Shown here: in pieces, positions 1 through 9,298 of the stretch
Numbering within the stretch: the first letter of the stretch is position 1
Layout of the letters: each line of letters starts with the position of its first letter
Assembly: GCF_000814685.1 (NCBI RefSeq)
Contig: NZ_JXAC01000033.1
Location: forward strand, 46 to 43,109
Reading direction: 5' to 3'
Source: Sphingobacterium sp. T2
GTDB taxonomy: Bacteria; Bacteroidota; Bacteroidia; Sphingobacteriales; Sphingobacteriaceae
DNA: 43,064 bases
Program-made: the position numbers and the translations under genes
Notes under the pieces: generated by a model
The model's database searches: none
Told to the model about the DNA's origin: nothing
Seen by the model: the letters and a program-made list of their open reading frames with translations, nothing else

Positions 1-87
1 CCTTGGCAGTCTCAGAAACTATGGAATACGGTTTTAGTTATTTAAATATTCTTAGTATCTTGAATAATAAAGCCTTACGGCTTTGCA

Positions 88-681
88 ATGCATAAGGATC
101 AAGACATAGAGTATTTAATAAGGCTTAAATCTGGTGATCAAGAAGGACTTCGGTTTTTTATGAGATTATGGGGAGAGCAGCTACGCTTTTATTCCTTTAA
201 GATTACACGAAACAAAGAAGTCTCTGAAGAAATAGTTTCTGAGGCTTTTTGCATTGCCTGGCAGAATAAGGAGAAAACCGTATCTGTTGCGGCACTCAAA
301 TCTTATTTATTTCTTGTTGTGCGAAACGCTAGTTACGATCATACTAGTGGATATTACCGTAAAAATGTGGACTTGGGGGACGAATTTTTATTGGAGACCC
401 CGGAAGGAAGACCAGATATTCTCTCACAGATTATTTATGTAGAAATATTGGAACAAATTATAAAAGAACTGGAACGTTTACCGAAACAGCAAGCCGAAAT
501 TTTTCGGATGACCTATCTGGAAGGAAAAAGTAATAAAGAGATCTGTCAAACCCTAGGAACTACACTGAATACTATTTATTTTGCTCGCTCCAAAGCCTTA
601 TCTACACTCAGACAAATTTTTAAAGAAAAGGACATCAGTTTATATTCAGCATTTATGATGTTTATAGAAATGATGGACTGA
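88..681 (+). CDS. RNA polymerase sigma factor, ECF (sigma-70) family
   Basis: The 197-residue product has the two-part layout of ECF sigma factors. Region 2 spans roughly residues 20-90 and includes a VSEEIVSEAFCIAW-type helix. Region 4 spans roughly 130-180, with the helix-turn-helix stretch KSNKEICQTLGTTLNTIYFARSKAL. It would direct RNA polymerase core enzyme to a dedicated promoter set. In Bacteroidota such factors usually sit beside a FecR-type anti-sigma gene and a SusC/SusD pair. Here a tRNA gene follows on the opposite strand and no anti-sigma gene is visible. A partner could lie upstream of the window. The target genes cannot be read from the sequence. Confidence 0.9.
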   Translation: MHKDQDIEYLIRLKSGDQEGLRFFMRLWGEQLRFYSFKITRNKEVSEEIVSEAFCIAWQNKEKTVSVAALKSYLFLVVRNASYDHTSGYYRKNVDLGDEFLLETPEGRPDILSQIIYVEILEQIIKELERLPKQQAEIFRMTYLEGKSNKEICQTLGTTLNTIYFARSKALSTLRQIFKEKDISLYSAFMMFIEMMD

Positions 682-686
682 AGAAG

Positions 687-726
687 GTAAAGATTTTCTT
701 TACTAAGCAAGATCTTTGCTTATTTA
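687..726 (+). terminator. Two adjacent hairpins after the sigma factor gene
   Basis: GTAAAG/CTTTAC (687-692 with 698-703) is directly followed by TAAGCAA/TTGCTTA (704-710 with 716-722). Both stems are perfect, with 5-base loops. The run of T after the second is short, so this is a plausible but weak terminator for the sigma factor gene. Confidence 0.4.
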
Positions 727-856
727 ATTAAAAGTCCTTTTTCCTCCCAATGATCATCCTAAGTTTCTGTGAATCGAACTCTCCGGCTAACCCTTCGGTT
801 CGAATCCAATGCGGATGAAATGTATATATCTGTTGATTGTGGGGAAATCCGTTTAA

Positions 857-887
857 AATAAAAAAGCTTCATCTGATGATGAAGCTT
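857..887 (-). terminator. Rho-independent terminator of tRNA-Ser
   Basis: A perfect 10-bp stem (864-873 with 878-887, loop TGAT) is followed, reading leftward, by a run of T (A-rich 857-865 on the plus strand). It lies just downstream of the leftward tRNA-Ser gene. Confidence 0.85.
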
Positions 888-893
888 CCTTTG

Positions 894-978
894 CGGAGAG
901 TGAGGGATTCGAACCCCCGAACCTGTTACAGTTAACGGTTTTCAAGACCGCCGCATTCGACCACTCTGCCAACTCTCC
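894..978 (-). tRNA. tRNA-Ser (anticodon TGA)
   Basis: The reverse complement folds as a class II tRNA with a long variable arm. The acceptor stem is GGAGAGT/ACTCTCC with discriminator G. The T-arm contains GGTTCGAATCC and the anticodon loop is CTTGAAA. The anticodon TGA lies at plus-strand 942-944 and reads UCN serine codons. The long variable arm supports serine identity. CCA is not fully encoded. Confidence 0.97.
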
Positions 979-982
979 GCCA

Positions 983-1013
983 CAAAAGTAGAAATTCTAT
1001 GTATATCTACAAA
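983..1013 (-). promoter_or_regulatory. Promoter of tRNA-Ser (Bacteroidota type)
   Basis: Reading leftward there is TTTG at 1013-1010, then 19 bases, then TACTTTTG at 990-983. This matches the Bacteroidota consensus TTTG-N17..23-TAnnTTTG exactly. The -7 element ends 4 bases before the tRNA 5' end, so the transcript should begin at or next to the mature tRNA. Confidence 0.8.
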
Positions 1014-1137
1014 ACTAAATTTTGCTCTTTTTCTTTATCACTTGAAAATGAGGTCGATGATTTTTTCATAAGCCTTGTTTTGTGCATTTATGCTATCTTT
1101 AAACTGCTTTTCAGACGGATTTTTGTTAATTTGTAGT

Positions 1138-1947
1138 ATGATTTCATTCGCAAATGCTAAGATTAATATAGGGTTGTTTGTTTCCCGAAGGAGAGAGGAT
1201 GGCTATCACGATATTGAAACCATATTCTATCCGGTGAAAATGTATGATGTGGTGGAAATGCATGCGGCAGATAGTTATTCTTTTGAGACCTATGGCATCC
1301 ATATTCCGGAAAGAGGAGACAACCTATGCACCAAAGCCTACCATCTATTGAAGAGTGATTTTCCCCAGATTGAGCCTGTAGCTATCAAGTTGCTGAAAAA
1401 CATTCCCGTAGGGGCAGGATTGGGAGGAGGATCTTCTGATGCAGCCTTTGTGCTAAAGGCGTTGAGCGAATGGAATAAGCTAAACCTTAAAGCCGAGGAA
1501 CTGCAGAAATATGCCGCCAAGTTGGGAGCTGACTGTGCTTTCTTTGTGGAAAATAAACCTGTCTTTGCGACTGGAATAGGAGATGAGTTTTCCGAGATAT
1601 CACTAGACCTGTCGACTTATTGGATTGTTATTGTAAAGCCGGATATACATATTTCAACGGCAGAGGCATATAGTCAGGTGATTCCTGCTGCACCTGAGGT
1701 GGACTTGTGTAGAGCGATTAAGTTGCCTATACAGGAATGGAAATATTACATTAAAAATGACTTTGAGTTTGGAATTTTTGATAAATATCCTGTCATACAA
1801 GAGATAAAGCACAAGCTATACGAAAAGGGAGCACTTTATGCATCTATGTCCGGATCTGGTTCTGCCGTCTATGGCATCTTTGAAGAAGAGGTTAACTTAG
1901 ATGAGCTAGAGGCTTTGGGTAAGGTTTTTCATCCGGTAGAACTATAG
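1138..1947 (+). CDS. ispE: 4-diphosphocytidyl-2-C-methyl-D-erythritol kinase
   Basis: This is a GHMP-family kinase that phosphorylates the 2-hydroxyl of CDP-methylerythritol with ATP in the non-mevalonate (MEP) isoprenoid pathway. The N-terminal AKINIGLFV stretch and the glycine-rich ATP loop VGAGLGGGSSDAA (near residues 92-104) are diagnostic. So is the C-terminal MSGSGSAVYGIF motif. The ATG at 1138 is preferred to an upstream in-frame ATG at 1075. The upstream choice would add 21 hydrophobic residues not expected in this cytosolic enzyme, and 269 residues is a normal family length. A bidirectional terminator follows at 1972. Confidence 0.95.
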   Translation: MISFANAKINIGLFVSRRREDGYHDIETIFYPVKMYDVVEMHAADSYSFETYGIHIPERGDNLCTKAYHLLKSDFPQIEPVAIKLLKNIPVGAGLGGGSSDAAFVLKALSEWNKLNLKAEELQKYAAKLGADCAFFVENKPVFATGIGDEFSEISLDLSTYWIVIVKPDIHISTAEAYSQVIPAAPEVDLCRAIKLPIQEWKYYIKNDFEFGIFDKYPVIQEIKHKLYEKGALYASMSGSGSAVYGIFEEEVNLDELEALGKVFHPVEL

Positions 1948-1971
1948 AAGATTTGTAGGAACAAAAAGTAG

Positions 1972-2007
1972 GAGCCTATTTTACTTAAAATAGGCTCTTA
2001 TAGTTTT
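1972..2007. terminator. Bidirectional terminator between ispE and ribF
   Basis: GAGCCTATTTT/AAAATAGGCTC form a perfect 11-bp stem (1972-1982 with 1987-1997, loop ACTT). A T-rich tract follows on the right, and an A/T-rich tract on the left serves the opposite strand. The stem overlaps the last codons and stop of ribF, so convergent ispE and ribF share it. Confidence 0.85.
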
Positions 2008-2954
2008 TTCATCTTCCTTGATTTGCTGTTGCAGTGCCTCCAAGTTGTCGAAACGTTTGTCTTCACGGATAAACTTGTGGAACTTAATACGTACCGTACG
2101 GTCGTAAATATCTTCGTTGAAGTCAAGGACATTCACTTCTATTTTTCTGGTGAAGCCGTCGATCGTAGGACGATTACCTATATAACACATGCCTTGTGCG
2201 GTTTTTAACACTTTAGCTCCTCGTATTCGCCTGATATAATACTTGACACTTCGGTATAGATATCTACCTCTACGGCATAGATACCATAGGCAGGGATAAG
2301 CTTGTGCGCTTCATGCACATGTAGGTTGGCAGTAGGAAATCCTATTTGTCTTCCTATTTGGTCGCCTTTTTCTACAGTGCCTGTAAGCTCAAAAGGATAG
2401 CCTAGATATTTGTTGGCTGTATCAATATCCCCTTTGATAAGGGCTTCTCGCACTCTTGTTGACGATACGGCTACATCCTCGATATCTTGTTTGGCAATTT
2501 CTTCAACTTTAAAATCGAAAATCTGAGCAAAATGCTCCAAGTCTTTTATTGTACCCTTGCGGTTTTTACCGAAATGGTGATCATAGCCGATGATAATAGT
2601 TTTTGTTCCTAGCTTATCTACTAAGACATTGCGTATGTAGTCTTCTGGGCTGAGGTTGGCAAACTCCTGAGTAAAAGGAGTGATGATAAGATGGTCTAAG
2701 CCCGATAGACTTAGCTGATGGGTTTTCTCCTCAATATCGTTGATAAGGCGTAAGCTGTCGTCATTTGGGTTGATGACAAGGCGAGGGTGGGGAAAAAATG
2801 TAAGTAATACAGTTTCTCCTCCCGTTTCTTTGGCACAATCCACCAATTTCTTAAGAATTTTCTGATGCCCGATATGCACACCATCGAAAGTTCCTATAGT
2901 CACAATGGCATTATCTAATGGTACGAACTCCTCCAGATTTCTGTATATCTTCAT
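1981..2954 (-). pseudogene. ribF: Bifunctional riboflavin kinase / FAD synthetase, split by a frameshift
   Basis: RibF converts riboflavin to FMN and FMN to FAD. The N-terminal FAD synthetase part (2205-2954) shows the nucleotide-binding TIGTFDGVHIGHQKIL motif, GYDHHFGKNRKG and SSTRVREAL. It then enters the riboflavin kinase domain (KGDQIGRQIGFPTANL). The frame ends at 2205, while the rest of the kinase domain (GMCYIGNRPTIDG and onward) continues in another frame at 1981-2211. The two parts join if one base is restored near 2212-2216, in a short A run of the coding strand. RibF is normally essential in bacteria, so a sequencing indel is the likeliest cause. The gene lies 9 bases downstream of truB in a cluster that is conserved in Bacteroidota. 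Confidence 0.9.
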
Positions 2955-2963
2955 TGGATAATA

Positions 2964-3696
2964 CTATAAAGTTTGTTGTAGTGTAGATTCTTTTTGTTCA
3001 CGTATAGCCTTAATCAGCTCATCCAGCTTCCAGGCGTCATCGACATGGAAGTCGCCACTCATGGTACGGCGCAAACTAGACAGATGGGCGCCGTTGTTCA
3101 ATGCTTTTCCAAAATCATGTGCTATGGAACGTATATAAGTACCCTTCGAACATTTTATCCTAAAATGTACGTTAGGCATTTCTATCTTTTCGATGACAAA
3201 AGAAGAGATGATAATCTTTCTAGGTTTGAGCTCTACGTCTTCACCGCGTCTAGCCTTCTCGTAGACCCTTTCTCCCTTGATTTTTACGGCGGAATGGGCA
3301 GGAGGCAGCTGTTCCTGTTCTCCTTCAAAACTTTTGGCAACAGCTAATATCTCTTCTTCCGTGATTGCACTTATGTCGAACGTTTGATCTATCTCTGTTT
3401 CCAAGTCGTAAGAAGGAGTGGTAGCCCCTAAAGTGATGACGCCTGTGTATTCCTTATCTTCGGCTTGGAAGGTGTCGATTTTTTTTGTGAGCTTGCCGGT
3501 ACAGATGATGAGCAATCCTGTTGCCAGAGGGTCCAAGGTTCCTGCGTGGCCCACTTTAAGCTTCAATGGCTTCATCGTATTGCGAAGTTTACCTACCACA
3601 TCGAAGCTCGTCCACGTCAAAGGTTTGTCTACTAATAGTATTTCTCCTTCGGCAAAGGAGAATATTTTATGTTTTCTTTTCTGTTGTTTCCTTCAT
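2964..3696 (-). CDS. truB: tRNA pseudouridine(55) synthase; start displaced by an apparent frameshift
   Basis: TruB makes pseudouridine 55 in the T-loop of tRNAs. The catalytic-Asp motif GHAGTLDPLATGLL and the later KCSKGTYIRSIAHDFG motif are present. The uninterrupted frame with an acceptable start begins only at a TTG (3620). That start would drop the conserved segment EILLVDKPLTWTS, which is in frame upstream but has no start codon. An ATG at 3696 (MKETTEK...) opens one frame off. Removing one A from the A-runs complementary to 3672-3680 joins ATG to the conserved frame. I therefore take 3696 as the real start and the shift as a probable sequencing error. ribF follows closely. Confidence 0.85.
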
Positions 3697-3706
3697 TTCT
3701 GAAAAT

Positions 3707-3754
3707 CAAATGATATAGATAGATACTCTATATCATTTGAGTGCTGCAAAAATA
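3707..3754 (-). promoter_or_regulatory. truB promoter with a 5'-terminal mRNA hairpin
   Basis: Reading leftward, TATTTTTG (3754-3747) matches the Bacteroidota -7 element TAnnTTTG, although no good -33 TTTG is seen. A perfect 13-bp stem follows 7 bases later (3739-3727 with 3719-3707, 7-base loop). The mRNA would thus begin almost exactly with this hairpin, and the truB ATG follows 10 bases after it. It could alternatively act as a weak terminator for uppP. Confidence 0.5.
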
Positions 3755-3803
3755 CGAATTATTGTCGAATGAATTATTATGCGAACCTGATGAAGGTGAT
3801 GAC

Positions 3804-4619
3804 CTATTGCTGCCAAAAGAATATTAACAATCCTATTCCGATGATGATGCGGTACCATCCCCAGAATCTAAATCCGTATTTTGTCAATACGGAGATGAAT
3901 GTTTTCACGGCGATCATGGCTACGATGAAAGCTATTACATTTCCCAAGATAAAGGCTATAATGCTCTGTTCGCTAGCCATGATCATTTCATATCCTTTCT
4001 GAGCATGATTCGTCCCTTCTCCCCATGTTTTGACGAAGATGGAGTATACTGTCACCGCCAACATGGTAGGAACAGCCAAGAAAAAGGAAAATTCGGCAGC
4101 TGCTTTGCGGTTAAGACCTTGGGTCAATCCTCCAATGATGGAAGCCGCTGAACGCGATGTTCCTGGCATCATGGCCAGACATTGCCAAAAGCCTATGGTC
4201 AAGGCTTTCTTTATGGAAATGTCTTTTTCGTCCGTGATTTTAGGGTTTTTAAACCACTTATCGACAAATAGTAATACCACACCTCCCAAAACCAAAACGG
4301 TAGAGATGGCTATCTGGTTGCCTAATACGGCTTCTATCTTTTCGTCGAATAACTTGCCAAGAATCAGCGCAGGAATGACAGCAATGGCAAGCTTGTAATA
4401 AAGCTGTATGTTGTTGATGTCAAAAAACTTTTTCCAGTACAAAACCACTACAGCCAGTATAGCACCGAATTGGATGGACACCTGAAACATTTTAAGGTAT
4501 TCTGTTTCTTCCATTCCCATCAATGCAGCTGTAAAACCCATATGGGCTGTTGACGATATAGGTAAATATTCGGTGAGTCCTTCAACAATAGCTATGATAA
4601 TAGCTTGAATGTAATCCAT
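3804..4619 (-). CDS. uppP: Undecaprenyl-diphosphatase (UppP/BacA family)
   Basis: This integral membrane phosphatase recycles undecaprenyl diphosphate to the monophosphate lipid carrier for peptidoglycan and other envelope polymers. The 271-residue length is normal. Both family signatures are present: EGLTEYLPISSTAH near the N-terminus and PGTSRSAASIIGGL near residue 155. Multiple hydrophobic segments fill the rest. It lies 8 bases downstream of the DUF3098 gene, so ftsX-DUF3098-uppP are probably cotranscribed leftward. Confidence 0.95.
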   Translation of the reverse strand: MDYIQAIIIAIVEGLTEYLPISSTAHMGFTAALMGMEETEYLKMFQVSIQFGAILAVVVLYWKKFFDINNIQLYYKLAIAVIPALILGKLFDEKIEAVLGNQIAISTVLVLGGVVLLFVDKWFKNPKITDEKDISIKKALTIGFWQCLAMMPGTSRSAASIIGGLTQGLNRKAAAEFSFFLAVPTMLAVTVYSIFVKTWGEGTNHAQKGYEMIMASEQSIIAFILGNVIAFIVAMIAVKTFISVLTKYGFRFWGWYRIIIGIGLLIFFWQQ

Positions 4620-4627
4620 TATAAAAT

Positions 4628-4864
4628 TTATTTGTTTTTCGGCTTATATAAAATCGCAATAAATCCCAAGGCAAATCCCGCTACTACCACGATAGGAGCT
4701 AGGGTTATTTTAGTGAAGCTGTAAATGTCTTCCGTTCCCATCATCAGGAAAAATCCTACGGCCACAACAAGTATGCTTGCTATGAACAACTGGTAGTTTG
4801 CTTTCTGGAACACAAAAACACTCGCTTTCTTGTCTTTGTCCAATACGGTTCTTTTTTCAGTCAT
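4628..4864 (-). CDS. DUF3098 family small membrane protein
   Basis: This 78-residue protein has two predicted membrane segments (about residues 26-42 and 54-72) separated by a short polar loop. It ends with a basic YKPKNK tail. Length, topology and position between ftsX and uppP match the DUF3098 family of Bacteroidota. Its biochemical function is unknown. The constant neighbourhood suggests a role in the envelope or cell division, which is an inference only. Confidence 0.8.
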   Translation of the reverse strand: MTEKRTVLDKDKKASVFVFQKANYQLFIASILVVAVGFFLMMGTEDIYSFTKITLAPIVVVAGFALGFIAILYKPKNK

Positions 4865-4897
4865 ACTTTTTTATAATGTGTTAGTATAAACAATGTG

Positions 4898-5777
4898 TTA
4901 TCGATACAGGCTGTGTGATTTAGCTTTTAAATATTTTGTTACGGCAAAATAGGTGCTAATACCGGAAATAAGGATTCCCAAGATTACCACTACTAAGAAT
5001 ATTAACACAAACTCACTCCAGCTTTGCAAAAATACAATCTCCGGAATCTGCTTTTGCGCGAAGTTTAACGTGAAAATCAAAAGCAGGATAGCTACCAAAG
5101 CACCAATCAAACCGTGAATGATACCATAAATGATGTACGGCCGGCGGATAAAGTTTTTTGTGGCACCGATAAGCTGCATACTCTTGATTAAGAAACGTTG
5201 GGAATAAATAGCTAGACGGATAGTATTATTGATGAGGGCTACAGCGATAATCAGTAATATGGCCGCAAAGGCTAATACCACAATAGAAATAACGCGTATG
5301 TTTTTGTTTACCATGTCGATAAGCGATTCTTGGTAAACGACTTCTTTCACTTTACTGCTTTTGGTGATTTTATCTATAAATGGCTGAATGCTATCCGCGT
5401 TGGCATACTGTTCTTTCAGATATACATCTATAGAAGGAAGAAGAGGGTTAGTTCCCAGATACTCGATAAAGTCTTCCCCGAGGTCTTCTTTTAGGTTTTT
5501 GGCTGCCAGCTCTTTGGAAACATATTCCGTACGTAATACGTAAGGATCTTTTTCTAAGTCTTTCTGTAGGGATAAGACGTCACCCTCGTTCACATTGTCA
5601 TTCACAATGATATTAAGTACTATATTTTCCTTCACATATTTGGAAAGGTTTTTGGCATGTACCAATATCAATCCCAAAAGACCGGTCATCAACAGTACCA
5701 AAGCAATACTGATAACCGTAGAAATATATACGGATTTCGTTTTTTTTTCTTGGTGATCCCTGATCAATTATAGACAT
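4898..5777 (-). CDS. ftsX: Cell division ABC-type permease FtsX; start affected by a poly-A run
   Basis: FtsX is the membrane partner of the ATPase FtsE and links septum formation to peptidoglycan hydrolases. Hydrophobic segments lie at the N-terminus and in three C-terminal positions around a large extracytoplasmic domain. The stretch QLIGATKNFIRRPYI is typical. The open frame begins at a TTG (5767). An ATG at 5777 (MSIIDQGSPRKK) lies one frame off and would join at the A-run complementary to about 5740-5748 if one A were removed. A -7-like element ending at 5800 fits the ATG start. ftsE is not in the window. Confidence 0.88.
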
Positions 5778-5799
5778 AAAGCTTCTTAATTTTATAATG

Positions 5800-5807
5800 C
5801 GAAAGTA
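5800..5807 (-). promoter_or_regulatory. Probable -7 element for ftsX
   Basis: TACTTTCG followed by CA, read leftward, differs from TAnnTTTG at one base. It lies 22 bases before the preferred ftsX ATG. No convincing -33 TTTG was found at the usual spacing. Confidence 0.35.
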
Positions 5808-5966
5808 AGGATTTATGATGATTTTAGGGAATAAATATCAATATATCTGTCGGGGAAATCAAGATTTTAACATTTCTTTACGAATGAAATAGTAAGCCGT
5901 GAGTGCTGCTATCCAAAAAATTACTTGATTTAAAAACAATTATTCCCATATATGCCTTAAAATCGC

Positions 5967-5974
5967 TATTTTCG
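5967..5974 (+). promoter_or_regulatory. Probable -7 element for leuS
   Basis: TATTTTCG followed by CA is the rightward counterpart of the element before ftsX, with the same TTCG variant. It lies 24 bases before the leuS ATG. Confidence 0.35.
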
Positions 5975-5998
5975 CATCTCTTTAGAACGTATTAAGAA

Positions 5999-8782
5999 AT
6001 GGATTATTCGCACAAATCAATTGAGAAAAAGTGGCAAAAATTTTGGGCTGAGCGAGGAACTTTCAAGACCTCAGAGTCTACGGACAAGCCTAAATATTAT
6101 GTGTTGGACATGTTCCCTTATCCATCGGGAGCAGGATTGCATGTGGGACATCCGCTAGGATATATCGCTTCTGATATTTTTTCAAGATATAAAAGGTTGA
6201 AAGGATTTAACGTATTGCATCCGATGGGATACGATTCTTTTGGTTTGCCTGCGGAGCAATATGCCATCCAAACTGGACAACATCCTGCGATCACGACAGA
6301 AACAAACATCAACCGCTATCGTGAACAGCTGGACAATATCGGATTTTCGTACGACTGGTCTAGGGAGGTGCGCACGTCGGATCCTTCGTTCTATAAATGG
6401 ACGCAATGGATTTTTATGCAGCTTTTCAATTCTTGGTATAACAAGGATGCTGACAAAGCTGAGTCTATAGATACTTTAATTCAAAGGTTTGAAATATCAG
6501 GTACACAGGGAGTTAATGCTTCTTGTGATGAAGATATTCTGTCCTTCACCGCGGAGGAATGGAAAGCTTTTACCGAAGAGGAACAACAACGTGAACTGTT
6601 GAAATATCGTTTGGCTTACCTGCGTGAAAGTACGGTAAACTGGTGTCCTGCTCTAGGGACCGTGTTGGCCAATGACGAAGTCATTAACGGCGTCTCGGAG
6701 CGTGGCGGTTACCCGGTAGAACAGAAAAAGATGATGCAATGGTCTTTGCGTATCACCGCTTACGCGGACCGACTGCTTAGAGGGTTAGAGACCGTGGACT
6801 GGCCGGAACCTGTCATTGAGATGCAACGCAACTGGATAGGCAAGTCGGAAGGTGCTTCGGTTAAGTTTCCTGTGCCGCAACTGAATACTGAAATTGAAGT
6901 ATTTACGACTCGTGTAGATACTATTTTCGGTGTGACGTTCATCGTACTGGCACCTGAACATGAGTTGGTTTCTGCTTTAACTACGGAAGGTCAACGGACT
7001 GAAGTTGAAGCTTATATAGAAAAGACTGCGAAGAAGTCCGAGCTTGACCGTATGGCAGATACAAAGACTGTTTCGGGAGCATTTACCGGTTCTTATGCAA
7101 AACATCCATTGACGGGTGAAGATGTACAGATATGGATTGCAGACTACGTGTTGGTAGGTTATGGTACGGGAGCGGTGATGGCTGTGCCGTCAGGTGACCA
7201 ACGTGATTACCTGTTTGCAAAACACTTTAATTTGCCTATCATTCCTATTTCGGATACACAGAATATTGAAGAGGCTGCCGACCCGAACAAAGATGGACGC
7301 TATATCAATTCGGGATTTATCAACGGCATGACTTATGCTGAAGCCGTTCCAGCCTTGATTGCTAAGCTAGAAGAACTAAAACTCGGAAAAGCTAAGGTAA
7401 ACTATCGCATGCGCGACGCCATCTTCGGACGTCAGCGTTATTGGGGAGAGCCTGTGCCGGTATATTTCAAAAATGGATTGCCTTATCTGATTAAAGAAGA
7501 AGAACTTCCTCTCTTGTTGCCGGAAGTAGATAAATATCTTCCTACAGAGACAGGAGAGCCTCCTCTTGGTCGTGCCGAAAACTGGAAATACCAAGGCCAA
7601 TACGAGTATGAGTTGAGCACCATGCCGGGATGGGCCGGTTCTTCATGGTACTGGTTCCGCTATATGGATCCTAAAAACGATAAGAGCTTTGCTTCAAAAG
7701 AAGCAATCGACTATTGGAAAGCCGTAGACTTGTATATCGGAGGCTCGGAACACGCCACAGGTCACTTGCTTTATTCCCGCTTCTGGAATAAGTTCCTTAA
7801 AGATTTGGGATACCACAACGAGGAAGAACCGTTTAAGAAACTAATCAACCAAGGTATGATCCAAGGTCGTTCTAACTTTGTGTACCGTATCTTGGATGAG
7901 GAAGGTAAAGGAACGAATAAGTTTGTTTCGTATGGATTGAAAGATCAATACAATACGATTCCATTGCATGTGGATGTAAACATCGTTAGCAATGATATTT
8001 TGGATACGGAGAAGTTCAAAGCCTTCAGACCGGATTTTGCCAATGCGGAATTTATCCTTGAAAATGGCAAATATATCTGCGGCACTGAGGTGGAGAAAAT
8101 GTCCAAGTCCAAATTCAATGTAGTAAATCCGGACGACATTATAGAGCAGTTTGGTGCAGATACATTGCGTCTCTATGAAATGTTCTTAGGACCTTTGGAG
8201 CAATCCAAACCTTGGAATACCAACGGTATCGAAGGGGTATATAAATTCTTGCGTAAAGTATGGCGCTTGTTCCATGATGCGGAAGGCAACTTCAATGTGT
8301 CGGACGATGAACCAACAAAAGCAGAATACAAATCGCTGCACAAAATCATCAAGAAAGTAGAAGACGATATCGAGCGTTTTTCGTTCAATACATCGGTATC
8401 TGCTTTCATGATTTGTGTGAACGAGCTTACTGACTTGAAATGCAACAAACGTAAGATCCTTCAGGATTTGATCGTTGTACTTTCTCCTTATGCTCCACAT
8501 ATTACCGAAGAGCTATGGGCTTTGTTAGGTAATGAGCCAGGAACAATTTCTTATGCCCCATATCCAAAGTTTAATCCGGATTATTTGGTGGAGTCAGAAT
8601 TTGCTTACCCAATTTCCGTAAATGGTAAAATGAAAATGAACCTCTCTCTGGCCTTGGATCTGGATGCTAAGGCAGTAGAAGAAATCGTTCTTGCAAATGC
8701 GGATGTACAACGCTATCTGGATGGAAAGCAGGTGAAGAAGGTTGTTTATGTGAAAGGTAAGATTATTAATATCGTAGTGTAA
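5999..8782 (+). CDS. leuS: Leucine--tRNA ligase
   Basis: This class I aminoacyl-tRNA synthetase charges tRNA-Leu. At 927 residues it has the expected full length. The HIGH-type signature appears as HVGH at residues 48-51 after YPSGAGL. The editing (CP1) domain contains the [12 protein letters not shown] and [11 protein letters not shown] motifs. [11 protein letters not shown] and [12 protein letters not shown] precede the KMSKS loop near residues 700-704. An anticodon-binding and C-terminal domain completes the protein. No frameshift is seen despite its length. A terminator follows at 8803. Confidence 0.98.
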   Translation: MDYSHKSIEKKWQKFWAERGTFKTSESTDKPKYYVLDMFPYPSGAGLHVGHPLGYIASDIFSRYKRLKGFNVLHPMGYDSFGLPAEQYAIQTGQHPAITTETNINRYREQLDNIGFSYDWSREVRTSDPSFYKWTQWIFMQLFNSWYNKDADKAESIDTLIQRFEISGTQGVNASCDEDILSFTAEEWKAFTEEEQQRELLKYRLAYLRESTVNWCPALGTVLANDEVINGVSERGGYPVEQKKMMQWSLRITAYADRLLRGLETVDWPEPVIEMQRNWIGKSEGASVKFPVPQLNTEIEVFTTRVDTIFGVTFIVLAPEHELVSALTTEGQRTEVEAYIEKTAKKSELDRMADTKTVSGAFTGSYAKHPLTGEDVQIWIADYVLVGYGTGAVMAVPSGDQRDYLFAKHFNLPIIPISDTQNIEEAADPNKDGRYINSGFINGMTYAEAVPALIAKLEELKLGKAKVNYRMRDAIFGRQRYWGEPVPVYFKNGLPYLIKEEELPLLLPEVDKYLPTETGEPPLGRAENWKYQGQYEYELSTMPGWAGSSWYWFRYMDPKNDKSFASKEAIDYWKAVDLYIGGSEHATGHLLYSRFWNKFLKDLGYHNEEEPFKKLINQGMIQGRSNFVYRILDEEGKGTNKFVSYGLKDQYNTIPLHVDVNIVSNDILDTEKFKAFRPDFANAEFILENGKYICGTEVEKMSKSKFNVVNPDDIIEQFGADTLRLYEMFLGPLEQSKPWNTNGIEGVYKFLRKVWRLFHDAEGNFNVSDDEPTKAEYKSLHKIIKKVEDDIERFSFNTSVSAFMICVNELTDLKCNKRKILQDLIVVLSPYAPHITEELWALLGNEPGTISYAPYPKFNPDYLVESEFAYPISVNGKMKMNLSLALDLDAKAVEEIVLANADVQRYLDGKQVKKVVYVKGKIINIVV

Positions 8783-8802
8783 GATATTCTTTACAACCTA
8801 CA

Positions 8803-8836
8803 GAAAAGCCTCGAGTTTGCTTCGGGGCTTTTTCTT
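8803..8836 (+). terminator. Terminator of leuS
   Basis: AAAAGCCTCGAG pairs with CTTCGGGGCTTTT (with G-U pairs) around the loop TTTG, and a T-rich tract follows. Confidence 0.8.
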
Positions 8837-8848
8837 TTCAAGATGAGC

Positions 8849-8861
8849 TGACAGGATGTCA
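8849..8861. promoter_or_regulatory. Inverted repeat TGACA-GGA-TGTCA
   Basis: Perfect 5-base arms around 3 bases lie about 115 bases upstream of a 40-codon gene. This could be a regulator site. No other copy of exactly this form was found nearby. Confidence 0.25.
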
Positions 8862-8973
8862 AAAATTGATGTTTTAATTAATTCAAATGTAAAAAATTTC
8901 TTATTAATACTTAATTAAAAAATTTGGCAAGCTTCTTGTAGTGTAATTAGGAAATTAAAAGAAAGGAGAATGT

Positions 8974-9096
8974 ATGATTAAGAAGCAGAAGGAAAAACAA
9001 ACAACTTTACAAAGAAACCCTTACATGTTTTATGTTACCAATTGGGGATTTGTAGAACCAACCAAACCAGAAACCAAACAAAATCAGAAACGTTAA
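8974..9096 (+). CDS. Small basic hypothetical protein (40 residues)
   Basis: The reading frame MIKKQKEKQTTLQ... encodes 40 residues. It has a lysine-rich N-terminus, a central aromatic core NPYMFYVTNWGFVEP and a polar KPETKQNQKR tail. There is no signal peptide or membrane segment. GAAAGGAG at 8961-8968 gives a clear Shine-Dalgarno sequence 5 bases before the ATG, which is uncommon in Bacteroidota. The same motif precedes the next gene. It has its own terminator at 9139-9164 and stands between leuS and a Spy-like gene. I do not recognise a family. A structured non-coding RNA is the alternative. Confidence 0.5.
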   Translation: MIKKQKEKQTTLQRNPYMFYVTNWGFVEPTKPETKQNQKR

Positions 9097-9104
9097 CAGT
9101 CGTG

Positions 9105-9164
9105 TTAACTTTCTGATGAAAGTTAAAAATTGTTGATGTGCTTTTCATAGAAAAAGCATTTTTT
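9105..9164 (+). terminator. Double hairpin ending the small-protein transcript
   Basis: TTAACTTTC/GAAAGTTAA (9105-9113 with 9118-9126) form a perfect 9-bp hairpin. A second hairpin, TGCTTTT/AAAAGCA (9139-9145 with 9152-9158), is followed by six T. The second has the form of a Rho-independent terminator. Confidence 0.6.
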
Positions 9165-9298
9165 GTTTCTAACCATCTCTCTTTTACTCCTTACATCTTA
9201 ACAAAATTTAACAAAGGTAAATTAAACATTTCGAGGTTTTTATACTCTATTGTTTTAGAAAAGGTTATTAAATATTAAAACAAAGAAAGGAGTAAAAA

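Noticed and set aside
760-815. T-arm-like GGTTCGAATCC and GAATCGAAC motifs suggesting a further tRNA
   Set aside because: No acceptor, D-arm or anticodon stem can be folded around them. At most a decayed tRNA fragment or chance.
2994-3702. Long rightward frames opposite truB
   Set aside because: Antisense shadows of the truB coding sequence, with no start signals or recognisable domains.
8173-8500. Leftward frames inside leuS
   Set aside because: They mirror the codons of a complete, well-conserved leuS and show no independent features.
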